This document shows, piece by piece, positions 8,935-17,590 of a stretch of 64,000 nt of DNA. A program made the translations under genes and the position numbers. Source of the stretch: BOG-931 sp963781725 (GTDB taxonomy: Bacteria; Pseudomonadota; Alphaproteobacteria; Rhizobiales; Xanthobacteraceae); NCBI GenBank assembly GCA_963781725.1, contig CAWAGV010000002.1, forward strand, positions 3,977,208 through 4,041,207, read 5' to 3'. The stretch's first letter is position 1. Each line of letters begins with the position of its first letter. The notes beneath the pieces were generated by a model that was not told the DNA's origin, searched no databases, and was given only the letters and a program-made list of their open reading frames with translations.

Positions 8935-9531
8935 TTAGCGGTATGCCGGCGGCAGTCTCTGCGGACCATACCAGCCCTGCGGCTGCGCACCGTACCAGCC
9001 CTGTGCCTGCGCACCGTACATGCCCGGCGCACCGTACATGCCTGGCGCACCGTACATGCCTGGCGCACCGTACATGCCCGGCGCGTACATGTAGGTGTTG
9101 CGGGACTGCGTGCCGTTGCGGAACGGCCTGTAGGTGTCGTTGCGAGACTGCTTGGCCTGACGGTTCGACGCGGAGCCGCTCGTCGGCTCGCCCTTGTCAA
9201 CCTGAGCTTGGACCAGACCACCGTCGTTAGCGTGGCGGCCGACCGGATATTTGAACTGTGTCGGCGCCGGGCTTGGGCCGCCATAGGCATAGAGGTCGCG
9301 GCCTTGCGCCGGCTGACCCTGCGCGCCGAAGGCGTAACGGTTGCCCGTCGGTCCGCCGGATTGCTGGTTGGAACGCGAGCCGGTGTTCTGACCCTGGTTC
9401 TGTGCCGTTACAATGCCGCCGTCATTGGCAGCGCGGCCGACGCGGTAGTCCTGCGCCAGCGCGGGCAACGCAGTCATCACGGTGCCGAGCGCCAGCGTGC
9501 CGAGTGTCACGGCAAGTTTTGAGCGCATCAT
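8935..9531 (-). CDS. Secreted low-complexity protein with GMYGAP tandem repeats
   Basis: A 198-residue protein of no family I recognise. AAGGAG stands 8 bases before the ATG of MMRSKLAVTLG, and the first 26 residues form a clear signal peptide (cleavage after ALA, before QDYRVG). The mature chain is Gly/Gln/Asn/Tyr-rich. Two related motifs, YRVGRAANDGGIVTAQ and YPVGRHANDGGLVQAQ, mark an internal duplication about 65 residues apart. The C-terminal third holds four tandem APGMYG units followed by two GWYGAQ/GWYGPQ units. It lies between coxG and coxS on the opposite strand and ends at its own terminator, so it looks like an independent gene. An extracellular or envelope-associated role is an inference from composition. 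Confidence 0.75.
   Translation of the reverse strand: MMRSKLAVTLGTLALGTVMTALPALAQDYRVGRAANDGGIVTAQNQGQNTGSRSNQQSGGPTGNRYAFGAQGQPAQGRDLYAYGGPSPAPTQFKYPVGRHANDGGLVQAQVDKGEPTSGSASNRQAKQSRNDTYRPFRNGTQSRNTYMYAPGMYGAPGMYGAPGMYGAPGMYGAQAQGWYGAQPQGWYGPQRLPPAYR
9011..9082 (-). repeat. Four tandem 18-bp repeats inside the secreted repeat-protein gene
   Basis: Four head-to-tail copies of gcaccgtacatgccyggc (18 bp, in frame) encode the repeated GMYGAP hexapeptide. Two pairs differ only at one C/T position, so the array was probably expanded by slippage or unequal crossing-over. Confidence 0.9.
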
Positions 9532-9919
9532 TTGGGGCTCCTTCCTGTTGTTGTTTTGTGACGACTTGGCGGGAAAGTTCCACACCGTGCCGTCCCTCCT
9601 GTAACGGAGAACGAAGTTCGCGCTTTTGTGTTTCCAAATTTGTTTTGTTATTCGGCGCAGATACCCGCACAGCGGGATACACGGGTCATGTTCCCGATCT
9701 GCGCGTATTTGCTGGCCGGCCATGCCTTGGGGGCGGCGAAAAGCCCGCCATTCCTGTGCGGAACTCCCTTGACCGGCGCCTAGGCTGCGGTTCAGAGTAA
9801 TTCTCGTTCCAAAGAGCGAAAAACGGCAAAAACGACCCGATTTCGGACTTTGGAGACAGCCGGTTGTATGAAAAGCCGGCAAATCGAAGCGTTTGGCCTG
9901 ATTTCCTGAGGAGGAGCCC
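9532..9919. other. Intergenic region between repeat-protein gene and coxS
   Basis: About 390 bp with no credible gene. It must hold the divergent promoters of the repeat-protein gene and of coxSLM. It contains a T-rich run (9600-9660) unlike its surroundings, but I could not fix a sigma-70 box with confidence and saw no large palindrome. Confidence 0.5.
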
Positions 9920-10420
9920 ATGGCAACCGTTTCCATGACGGTGAACGGAAAGCCCGTATCGGGCGATGTCGATCCGCGCACACTGCTGGTGCAGTTTCTG
10001 CGCGAGAACCTGCGGCTCACCGGCACTCACGTCGGCTGCGACACCTCGCAGTGCGGCGCGTGCGTCGTCCATGTCGACGGGAAGGCGATCAAGTCGTGCA
10101 CCGTGCTGGCGCTGCGTCTTGAAGGCGCCAACGTGCTGACCATCGAAGGCCTGGCGCCGTCGGAGACGCAACTGCATCCGATGCAGGAAGCGTTCCGCGA
10201 GAACCACGGCTTGCAGTGCGGCTATTGCACCCCGGGCATGATCATGACCGCGGTCGATATCGTCCGCCGCAAGGGGAACGATCTCGACGACAAGACCATC
10301 CGCGAAGAGCTCGAAGGCAACATCTGCCGCTGCACCGGCTACCACAATATCGTCAAGGCGATTGCCGCCGGTGGCAAGGCAATGCGCGGCGGTGCGGGTA
10401 CGTCGCAGGCTGCTGAATAG
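9920..10420 (+). CDS. coxS: CO dehydrogenase-like (2Fe-2S) small subunit
   Basis: Iron-sulfur subunit of a molybdenum hydroxylase of the xanthine oxidase family; it passes electrons from the Mo centre to FAD. 166 residues. The N-terminal plant-type ferredoxin domain has GCDTSQCGACVVHVDG and the fourth ligand in KSC; the C-terminal four-helix domain carries the second cluster in QCGYCTPGM and ICRCTGY. All eight cysteines are present. A strong GGAGGAG precedes the ATG. It is first in an S-L-M gene order, with 38 bp to coxL, the order usual for form II enzymes rather than the M-S-L order of true form I CO dehydrogenases. Confidence 0.94.
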   Translation: MATVSMTVNGKPVSGDVDPRTLLVQFLRENLRLTGTHVGCDTSQCGACVVHVDGKAIKSCTVLALRLEGANVLTIEGLAPSETQLHPMQEAFRENHGLQCGYCTPGMIMTAVDIVRRKGNDLDDKTIREELEGNICRCTGYHNIVKAIAAGGKAMRGGAGTSQAAE

Positions 10421-10458
10421 GGAAGGGACGCGTCAACGATCTACCGGGAGGAACTGCC

Positions 10459-12825
10459 ATGAGTGCGACCGGTATCGGCGCTGCAGTGCGCCGCAAGGAA
10501 GATCAGCGTTTCATCACCGGCAAGGGCCACTATACCGACGACATCAACCGGCCCGGCCAGTCGTTCGCCTATTTTCTTCGCTCGCCGCACGCCCACGCGA
10601 CGATCAAGTCGATCGACGCCAAGGCGGCGCTCGCCATGCCGGGCGTGCTCGTGGTTCTCACCGGGGCCGAACTCGCCGCCGACAAGATCGGCAACCTGAT
10701 CTGCGGCTGGATGATCCATTCCAAGGACGGCTCGCCGATGAAGATGGCGGCGCACCCGGCGCTCGCCAGCGGCAAGGCCTGCCACGTCGGCGATGCGGTG
10801 GCTGTTGTGGTCGCGGAGACGCTGGCGCAGGCGCGCGATGCCGCCGAGAAAGTCAAAATCGATTACGCCGTGCTGCCCGCGGTCGCCGATCCGGCGGCGG
10901 CGCAAAAGCTGGGTGCGCCGCTCATTCACGACGTCGCGCCAAAAAACACCATCTATCAATGGAGCCTCGGCGACGCCAAAGCCGCCGATGCCGCGTTCAA
11001 GGCGGCGAAGCACGTCACCCGGCTCGACATCGTCAATAACCGCCTGGTGCCGAATGCGATCGAGCCGCGCGCGGCGATCGGCGATTACGATTCCGGCACC
11101 GGTACGTTCACGCTGTGGAACACCACGCAGAACCCGCACGTGGCGCGCCTCGTCATTGCCGCGTTCGTCGGCATGGCGCCGGAGCACAAGCTCCGCGTCA
11201 TCGCGCCTGATGTCGGCGGCGGCTTCGGCTCGAAGATTTTCATCTATCCGGAAGAGGTCGTGGCGCTGTGGGCCTCGAAGCGCGTCGGCCGCCCGGTGAA
11301 ATGGGTCTGCGACCGTTCGGAAGCGTTTCTTGCCGATGCGCACGGCCGCGATCATGTCACGCACGCGGAAATGGCATTCGACGGCGACGGCAGGATCACC
11401 GCGCTCCGCGCCAAAACCATCGCCAATCTCGGCGCTTACATGTCGACGTTCTCGTCGTCGGTGCCGACCTATCTCTACGCCACGTTGCTGTCGGGCCAGT
11501 ACCAGATCCCGCAAATCTATTGCGAGGTCGATGCGGTCTACACCAACACCGTTCCGGTCGACGCCTATCGCGGCGCCGGGCGGCCGGAAGCGACCTTCGT
11601 GGTCGAGCGGCTGGTCGAAGTCGGTGCGCGCGAGATGGGGCAGGATCCGGCCGAGCTTCGCCGCAAGAACTTCATCAAGGCGTTCCCGCACCAGACCCCG
11701 GTGATCATGACCTATGACGCCGGCGACTATAACGCCTCGCTGAAGAAGGCGATGGAGATCGCCGACATCAAAGGTTTCGCCAAGCGCAAGCGCGAAGCGG
11801 CGCGCCACGGCAAGATCCGCGGCATCGGCTATTCGACCTACATCGAGGCTTGCGGTCTCGCGCCGTCACGGGCGGCGGGGTCGCTCGGCGCCGGCGTCGG
11901 CCTGTGGGAGTCGGCGGAGGTGCGGGTCAATCCGACCGGCTCGGTCGAAGTCCTGACCGGATCGCACGCCCACGGCCAGGGTCACGAGACCACGTTTGCG
12001 CAGATTGTGTCAGAGCGGCTCGGCATTCCGATCGACGACGTCTCGATCGTGCATGGCGACACCGACAAGGTGCAGTTCGGCATGGGCACCTACGGCTCGC
12101 GCTCCGGCGCGGTCGGCATGTCGGCGGTGGTGAAGGCGCTCGACAAGGTCGAAGCCAAGGCGAAGAAGGTTGCCGCCTATATGCTCGAAGCCGCCGAAGG
12201 CGACATCGAGTTCAAGGACGGCAAATTCTCCGTCGCCGGCACCGACAGGTCGGCGGCATGGGGCGATGTCACGCTCAACGCCTATATCGCCCACAAATTC
12301 TCCGGCCAGGAGCTTGAGCCCGGCCTGAAGGAGGGGGCGTTCTACGATCCGACCAATTTCACGTTCCCGGCCGGCTGCCATATCTGCGAGGTCGAGATCG
12401 ACGTGGACACCGGCAATACCGCGATCGTCGGCTGGACTGCGGTCGACGACTTCGGCGTGCTGATCAATCCGATGATCGTCGAGGGCCAGGTGCACGGCGG
12501 CATCGCGCAAGGCGTTGGCCAGGCGCTGTGCGAAGGCGCGGTCTACGACAAGGATGGCCAGCTCGTCACCGGCTCGTTCATGGATTACGCCATGCCGCGG
12601 GCCGATTACTTTCCGCCGCTGCATGTCGACACCACGCTCACCCGGTGTCCGTCCAATCCGCTCGGCGTCAAGGGCTGCGGTGAGGCCGGCGCCATCGCCG
12701 CGCCGGCCGCGGTCATCAACGCCATCACCGATGCGCTCGGCACCGAGGACGTCGCCATGCCGGCAACGCCCGGGGTGGTTTGGGCCGCCCTGAAGAAGTC
12801 GAAGAAGCTGCCGCAGGCGGCATGA
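10459..12825 (+). CDS. coxL: Form II CO dehydrogenase-like molybdenum large subunit
   Basis: Catalytic subunit (788 residues) that binds the molybdopterin cytosine dinucleotide cofactor. The N-terminal aldehyde-oxidase a/b hammerhead (about 20-130) is followed by the Mo-binding domains; DVGGGFGSK marks the first. The active-site loop at residues 369-375 reads AYRGAGR. Form I enzymes, proven to oxidise CO aerobically, have AYxCSFR with the Cys that holds the Cu-S-Mo bridge; here no Cys is present, so this is form II (BMS), with CO oxidation unproven and the substrate possibly another small heterocycle or aldehyde. The essential glutamate appears in GCGEAGAIAAP near the C-terminus. GGGAGG precedes the start. 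Confidence 0.94.
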   Translation: MSATGIGAAVRRKEDQRFITGKGHYTDDINRPGQSFAYFLRSPHAHATIKSIDAKAALAMPGVLVVLTGAELAADKIGNLICGWMIHSKDGSPMKMAAHPALASGKACHVGDAVAVVVAETLAQARDAAEKVKIDYAVLPAVADPAAAQKLGAPLIHDVAPKNTIYQWSLGDAKAADAAFKAAKHVTRLDIVNNRLVPNAIEPRAAIGDYDSGTGTFTLWNTTQNPHVARLVIAAFVGMAPEHKLRVIAPDVGGGFGSKIFIYPEEVVALWASKRVGRPVKWVCDRSEAFLADAHGRDHVTHAEMAFDGDGRITALRAKTIANLGAYMSTFSSSVPTYLYATLLSGQYQIPQIYCEVDAVYTNTVPVDAYRGAGRPEATFVVERLVEVGAREMGQDPAELRRKNFIKAFPHQTPVIMTYDAGDYNASLKKAMEIADIKGFAKRKREAARHGKIRGIGYSTYIEACGLAPSRAAGSLGAGVGLWESAEVRVNPTGSVEVLTGSHAHGQGHETTFAQIVSERLGIPIDDVSIVHGDTDKVQFGMGTYGSRSGAVGMSAVVKALDKVEAKAKKVAAYMLEAAEGDIEFKDGKFSVAGTDRSAAWGDVTLNAYIAHKFSGQELEPGLKEGAFYDPTNFTFPAGCHICEVEIDVDTGNTAIVGWTAVDDFGVLINPMIVEGQVHGGIAQGVGQALCEGAVYDKDGQLVTGSFMDYAMPRADYFPPLHVDTTLTRCPSNPLGVKGCGEAGAIAAPAAVINAITDALGTEDVAMPATPGVVWAALKKSKKLPQAA

Positions 12826-12878
12826 GGAATTTGCATCCGCCGCGTGCGGCGGGTTATTGAGATAAACGGAGGACTGCG

Positions 12879-13691
12879 ATGTACGCCTTTACCTATCACC
12901 GCCCCGGCACCGTGCGTCAGGCGGCCAATATGCTGGCCAAGAACGAGGACGCCAAGCTCCTGGCCGGCGGCCAGACGCTGCTGCCGACCATGAAGCTCCG
13001 GCTCGCCGGTCCGCCGCAGATTCTCGACATGTGGGCGATCGAAGGCCTGTCCGGCATCGAGGAGAGCGGCCGCTCGATCAGCATCGGCGCCATGACCAAG
13101 CACTTCGAGGTCAACAGCTCGCCGGTGGTGCAGAAGGCCATTCCGGTGCTGGCGCACATGGCCGGCCTGATCGGCGATCCGGCGGTGCGCCACATGGGAA
13201 CCATCGGCGGCTCGGTCGCCAACAACGATCCGAATGCCGATTATCCGGCGGCGTGCCTTGCGCTCGGCGCCACCATTGTCACCAACAAGCGCCGCATCAA
13301 GGCCGATGATTTCTTCACCGGGATGTTCTCCACCGCGCTGGAGCCGTCCGAGATCATCACCAAGGTGATCTTCCCGATTCCGAAAAAGGCCGCGTACCAG
13401 AAATTCCGCAACCAGGCGTCGCGCTTCGCGCTGGTCGGCGTGTTCGTGGCGAAACGCGGCAGCGAGAACCGCGTTGCGGTGACCGGCGCCGGGTCGAACG
13501 GTGTGTTCCGTGTGAAGTCGTTCGAGGAGGCGCTGAAGAAGCGGTTCTCGCCGAAGTCGCTCGAGGGCATGACCATCCCGGCCGACGGCATGAATGCCGA
13601 CATCCACGGCAGCGCGGAATATCGCGCACACCTCGTCAGCGTGCTCGCCCGTCGCGCGGTGGCGGAAGCGATCGGCAAGCCGGCGAACTAA
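12879..13691 (+). CDS. coxM: CO dehydrogenase-like FAD-binding medium subunit
   Basis: Flavoprotein subunit (270 residues) that takes electrons from the 2Fe-2S clusters to a quinone or other acceptor. The two FAD motifs of the family are visible: AGGQTLLPTMKLRL at residues about 29-42 and TIGGSVANNDPNADYPAA at about 108-125. The C-terminal CO_deh_flav_C domain fills the rest. Ribosome-binding site CGGAGGA. It closes the coxSLM operon; a hairpin terminator follows at once. Confidence 0.94.
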   Translation: MYAFTYHRPGTVRQAANMLAKNEDAKLLAGGQTLLPTMKLRLAGPPQILDMWAIEGLSGIEESGRSISIGAMTKHFEVNSSPVVQKAIPVLAHMAGLIGDPAVRHMGTIGGSVANNDPNADYPAACLALGATIVTNKRRIKADDFFTGMFSTALEPSEIITKVIFPIPKKAAYQKFRNQASRFALVGVFVAKRGSENRVAVTGAGSNGVFRVKSFEEALKKRFSPKSLEGMTIPADGMNADIHGSAEYRAHLVSVLARRAVAEAIGKPAN

Positions 13692-13725
13692 GCCGGCGCC
13701 GTTTGGGCATTGGGATAGCTCAGGC

Positions 13726-13750
13726 GACCCGCGGCTCTTAACCGCGGGTC
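13726..13750. terminator. Hairpin terminator between convergent coxM and cysA
   Basis: Nine-bp perfect stem gacccgcgg/ccgcgggtc around the loop ctcttaa, centred between two converging operons. There is no long T run on either side, so it may act in both directions with moderate strength. Confidence 0.6.
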
Positions 13751-13784
13751 TTGCGCTCACGGCTGCATCGGCCAACGCAAACGG

Positions 13785-14831
13785 CTAACCGGCAAACAAT
13801 CGATACTGTTGCGGCCGCAAGCCAACGGTCTGACCGATAGTCCACTGTTGGGTGCGCAGTGCGGCCACCTCGATTGTTGTCTCGGATCCTTCTCTACACA
13901 GCACGATTTCGACCCGTCGCGCCGGTCCGATACCGTGGGTTCGCTTGACAACTCCGGTGATCCCGTTTTCACCGCAGATCGGCAAGATCTCCATATCGGA
14001 CGGTCTTGCAAACAAGGTTGCCGCGCCGTTCGGGGTCCCCTGCGGGTCGATACCGATCGGCCGGCCGCCGAACCGGACCTCTCCATCTTCGATCGTGACC
14101 GGCACCGCAATAGATTCGCCGATGAACTCATGGACGAAAGCCGTGCGGGGATGATCGTAGATCTGTTGCGGCGTTCCGGTTTGCTCGATGCGGCCCTTGT
14201 CCATCACAACGACGCGGTCGGCGACTTCAAGCGCCTCTTCCTGGTCATGCGTGACAAAGATGGACGTGACATGGATCTCGGCGTGTAGGGTGCGGAGCCA
14301 GCGGCGAAGATCCTTCCTCACCTTTGCATCGAGAGAGCCGAAAGGCTCATCGAGAAGCAGGACGCTCGGCTCGATGGCCAGCGCTCGCGCCAGGGCAATG
14401 CGCTGCCGTTGTCCGCCCGAGAGTTGCGTTGGGTAACGGTCGGCGAGCCAGCCGAGCTGGACGAGATCGAGCAGCGTTTTGACGCGTTTCTCGATCTCGG
14501 CTTCGGCCGGCCGGTAGCGGCGGGGACGTACCCGAAGACCGAAGGCGACGTTTTCGAAAACGCTCATGTGGCGGAACAGGGCATAGTGCTGAAACACGAA
14601 GCCGACACGGCGCTCGCCGACTGTCCGCTTCAGGGCGTCCTCGCCGTCAAAATGTACTGCGCCGGCATCCGGCCACTCCAACCCTGCGACGATGCGCAAG
14701 AGGGTGGTTTTTCCCGAGCCGGATGGACCGAGCAACGCCAACAGCTCGCCCGATTGCGCTTCCAGATCGACATGATCGAGCGCAGTGAAATCGTTAAATC
14801 GCTTTTCGACGCCGATCAGCGAAATTCTCAT
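13785..14831 (-). CDS. cysA: Sulfate/thiosulfate ABC transporter ATP-binding protein
   Basis: ATPase of the sulfate importer, 348 residues from MRISLIGVEKRFNDF. Walker A GPSGSGKT, signature LSGGQRQRIALARALA, Walker B LLLDEPFGSLD and the switch His in FVTHDQEEALEVADRV are all intact; the C-terminal third is a TOBE-like regulatory domain. The query-stacking YDHPRTAFVHEFIGES segment is typical of CysA. Last gene of the sbp-cysT-cysW-cysA operon, 16 bp after cysW. CysTWA can also move molybdate or thiosulfate in some bacteria, which would fit the neighbouring Mo enzyme, but sequence alone does not show this. Confidence 0.93.
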   Translation of the reverse strand: MRISLIGVEKRFNDFTALDHVDLEAQSGELLALLGPSGSGKTTLLRIVAGLEWPDAGAVHFDGEDALKRTVGERRVGFVFQHYALFRHMSVFENVAFGLRVRPRRYRPAEAEIEKRVKTLLDLVQLGWLADRYPTQLSGGQRQRIALARALAIEPSVLLLDEPFGSLDAKVRKDLRRWLRTLHAEIHVTSIFVTHDQEEALEVADRVVVMDKGRIEQTGTPQQIYDHPRTAFVHEFIGESIAVPVTIEDGEVRFGGRPIGIDPQGTPNGAATLFARPSDMEILPICGENGITGVVKRTHGIGPARRVEIVLCREGSETTIEVAALRTQQWTIGQTVGLRPQQYRLFAG

Positions 14832-14847
14832 GACACACGCCCCATTT

Positions 14848-15744
14848 TCATGACACGCGACCTTTGGCGACACGGGCTTCAAGAGCGATCTTCAGGAAAA
14901 GCGTCAGCAGGGCCAGTAAAGCCAGCAAAGAGGCTACGGCGAACGCTGCCGCCGACTGGTAGCTGTTGTAGAGAACCTCGACGTGCAATGGCATGGTGTT
15001 GGTCTGCCCGCGGATGTGGCCGGACACCACCGCTACCGCACCGAACTCTCCCATCGCGCGGGCGTTACAGAGCAAGATACCGTACAACAACGCCCATCGG
15101 ATGTTCGGCAACGTCACTCGCGCAAACGTCCACACCCCCGACGCGCCAAGCGAAAGGCCCGCTTCCTCCTCTTCCGTGCCTTGCTGCTGCATCAGCGGTA
15201 TCAGCTCGCGCACGACGAAAGGAAAAGTCACGAAGAGCGTCGCCAGGACAATTCCCGGAAGAGCGAAGATGATCTTGATATCGTGGCTGGACAGCCACGG
15301 TCCAAAATAGCCCTGCAATCCAAACAACAGCACGAAGATCAGTCCCGCGATCACCGGAGAAACGGAGAATGGCAGATCGATCAATGTAATCAGGATGTTT
15401 TTGCCGCGAAACTCGAACTTGGTAATAGCCCAGGCTGCAATCACGCCGAAGAACGCGTTCGTAGCAACCGAAATGAAAGCGACGATAAGCGTGAGGCGGA
15501 TCGCATCCAGAGTGTCTTCGTCGGTCAACGCTTCGTAATATGCCGCCGCACCCTTCGAGAAAGCTTCGGCAAACACGCTTACAAGCGGCAACAGGATAAA
15601 AAAGCCGAGAAAAAAAACAGCGACGGCAATGATTGAAATCCGCGCCCATGCGGGATCTTCACGGACATCCAGGCGATGCGCGGCTGCCGGCGTCGCAGTT
15701 TGACGTCGCGCAGGGTGGGTTTCCGCCATTAAGGACATGCTCAC
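14848..15744 (-). CDS. cysW: Sulfate ABC transporter permease CysW
   Basis: Inner-membrane permease, 298 residues with six hydrophobic helices; the EAA loop that docks on CysA reads EEEEAGLSLGASGVWTFARV. A 35-residue N-terminal extension (AETHPARRQTATP...) is soluble. It overlaps the cysT stop by 4 bp, a sign of translational coupling. Confidence 0.93.
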   Translation of the reverse strand: MSMSLMAETHPARRQTATPAAAHRLDVREDPAWARISIIAVAVFFLGFFILLPLVSVFAEAFSKGAAAYYEALTDEDTLDAIRLTLIVAFISVATNAFFGVIAAWAITKFEFRGKNILITLIDLPFSVSPVIAGLIFVLLFGLQGYFGPWLSSHDIKIIFALPGIVLATLFVTFPFVVRELIPLMQQQGTEEEEAGLSLGASGVWTFARVTLPNIRWALLYGILLCNARAMGEFGAVAVVSGHIRGQTNTMPLHVEVLYNSYQSAAAFAVASLLALLALLTLFLKIALEARVAKGRVS

Positions 15745-16592
15745 CGCCGTTTGCCGCCAAGGGCTTCCGACCAGCGCTGCAGCGCGTTGACCAGAAGAAG
15801 CGTGACGAATGCCGCAACCAGCATGACGACCGCAATTGCCGTGGCATCGGCATAGCGGAATTCCTGCAAGCGAATGACGATGAGCAGGGGCGCGATTTCC
15901 GAGACGTCGGGCAAATTTCCCGCGATGAAGATGACCGAGCCGTACTCACCGACCGCGCGAGCAAAGGCCAGGGAAAACCCGGTCAATAGCGCGGGCAAGA
16001 TACTCGGAAACAAGACGCGCCGGAGCGTCGTGAGACGGGTCGCACCCAGAGATGCGGACGCCTCTTCGAGTTCCTTGTCGAAATCTTCCAACACGGGCTG
16101 CACCGTGCGTACGACGAAGGGCAGCCCTATGAAGACCAGCGCCACGAAGATGCCGAGTGGCGTGAATGCCACTTTGATGCCGAACGGCGTCAGCAGCCGT
16201 CCGACCCAGCCGCTCTCGGCGTAGAGACCGGTCAACGCGATGCCGGCAACCGCGGTCGGCAAAGCAAATGGAATGTCGACAACGGCGTCGAGCAGGCGGC
16301 GTCCCGGAAAACGATAGCGGACCAGCGCCCAGACAACCACGGTTCCGAAAACGAGATTGACGACGGCCGCTGCCAGCGAAAGCCCGAAAGAGAGTTTAAA
16401 GGCGTGGACCGCGCGGCGACTGGTAACCACGTCCAGGAATTCGCCCAGAGTAAGCTCCGATGTTTTCAGAAAAAGCGCAGCGAGCGGGATCAACACAATA
16501 AAGGACAGCCAGAGGAGTGTCGTGCCGAGCGTGACAGTAAAGCCCGGGATGACGCTCCTTCGCCGGCTTGCAATCGCGACAGCGCCGTTCAA
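15741..16592 (-). CDS. cysT: Sulfate ABC transporter permease CysT
   Basis: Partner permease of CysW, 283 residues, six membrane helices, EAA loop KELEEASASLGATRLTTLRR. Begins 11 bp after the sulfate-binding protein gene and overlaps cysW, in the standard order sbp-T-W-A. Confidence 0.93.
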   Translation of the reverse strand: MNGAVAIASRRRSVIPGFTVTLGTTLLWLSFIVLIPLAALFLKTSELTLGEFLDVVTSRRAVHAFKLSFGLSLAAAVVNLVFGTVVVWALVRYRFPGRRLLDAVVDIPFALPTAVAGIALTGLYAESGWVGRLLTPFGIKVAFTPLGIFVALVFIGLPFVVRTVQPVLEDFDKELEEASASLGATRLTTLRRVLFPSILPALLTGFSLAFARAVGEYGSVIFIAGNLPDVSEIAPLLIVIRLQEFRYADATAIAVVMLVAAFVTLLLVNALQRWSEALGGKRR

Positions 16593-16603
16593 GCGGTCCT
16601 CGC

Positions 16604-17590
16604 TTACTGCGCGTAAATGGAATCGAAGACGCCGTGGTCGTCAAAGTGGACGGCCTGCGCCTTCCGCCATCCGCCGAAGTCATCGATCGTCAGCAGTTCA
16701 ACTTTTGGAAAGCGGTCTTCGTATTCTTTGGCGACGTTCAAATCGCGCGGGCGGTAATGGTCCTCCGCAACGATCTCCTGAGCTTCCGGCGAATAGATAT
16801 ATTTCAGAAACGCTTCAGCCGCGGTGCGCGTTCCTTTCTTGTCGACGACCTTGTCGACGACGGCGACCGGCGGTTCGGCTAGGATCGATATGCTCGGGAC
16901 GACGATGTCGAACTTGTCCTTGCCAAGCTCATTGATGGCAAGAAAGGCTTCGTTTTCCCACGCCAGCAAAACATCGCCTACGCCGCGCCCCACGAACGTC
17001 ATCGTGGAGCCACGCGCGCCGGTATCCAGCACCGGCACGTTGCCGTACAGCGCTTTGACGAATTCACGCGCCTTGTCCTCGCTGCCGTATTTCCGCAAGG
17101 CATAGCCCCAGGCGGCGAGATAGTTCCAGCGTGCGCCACCCGAGGTCTTGGGATTGGGCGTAACGATCTGAACGCCCGGTTTCACAAGGTCATCCCAGTC
17201 CTTGATGCCTTTTGGATTTCCTTTGCGCACCAGGAAAACGATCGTCGATGTATAAGGCGCGGAGTTATTCGGCAGGCGGCTCTGCCAATCCTTGGCAATT
17301 AAGCCGCGGTCGGCGATTGCATCAACGTCATAGGCAAGCGCCAGCGTGACAACGTCGGCGTTGAGTCCGTCGATGACGGCGCGCGCTTGCGCGCCAGAGC
17401 CGCCGTTTGAGGTTTTGATCTCTACAGTTTTGCCGGTGTCGGTCTTGAAGCGAGCGGCGAACGCCTTGTCCAGATGAGCGTACAGCTCACGGGTTGGATC
17501 GTAGGACACATTCAGCAAACTGAAGTCCGCAGCCGCGGCGCCGCCGGCGAGCAGGAGAGTGGGCAACAGGCCCATCAAAATCCTCAGCAT
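16604..17590 (-). CDS. Periplasmic sulfate-binding protein
   Basis: Receptor of the sulfate importer, 328 residues: signal peptide MLRILMGLLPTLLLAGGAAA, then FSLLNVSYDPTRELYAHLDK, the family opening. SNGGSGAQARAVIDGLNADV and TPNPKTSGGARWNYLAAW are the two other conserved blocks that line the sulfate site. The length and blocks fit Sbp or CysP equally; with CysT/W/A next door sulfate is the natural ligand. GGGAG precedes the start. First gene of the operon, whose promoter must lie in the long gene-free stretch to its right. Confidence 0.93.
   Translation of the reverse strand: MLRILMGLLPTLLLAGGAAAADFSLLNVSYDPTRELYAHLDKAFAARFKTDTGKTVEIKTSNGGSGAQARAVIDGLNADVVTLALAYDVDAIADRGLIAKDWQSRLPNNSAPYTSTIVFLVRKGNPKGIKDWDDLVKPGVQIVTPNPKTSGGARWNYLAAWGYALRKYGSEDKAREFVKALYGNVPVLDTGARGSTMTFVGRGVGDVLLAWENEAFLAINELGKDKFDIVVPSISILAEPPVAVVDKVVDKKGTRTAAEAFLKYIYSPEAQEIVAEDHYRPRDLNVAKEYEDRFPKVELLTIDDFGGWRKAQAVHFDDHGVFDSIYAQ

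Noticed and set aside
9011..9082. CRISPR-like regular repeats
   Set aside because: Units are 18 bp, contiguous without spacers, and in frame with a protein repeat.
8470..9522. Open frame of 350 codons on the + strand over coxG and the repeat gene
   Set aside because: Out of frame with coxG and antisense to the repeat protein; an Arg/Val-rich repeat shadow.
10441..11808. Reverse-strand open frame of 455 codons
   Set aside because: Antisense to coxL; low-complexity Arg/His/Asp-rich translation without a domain.
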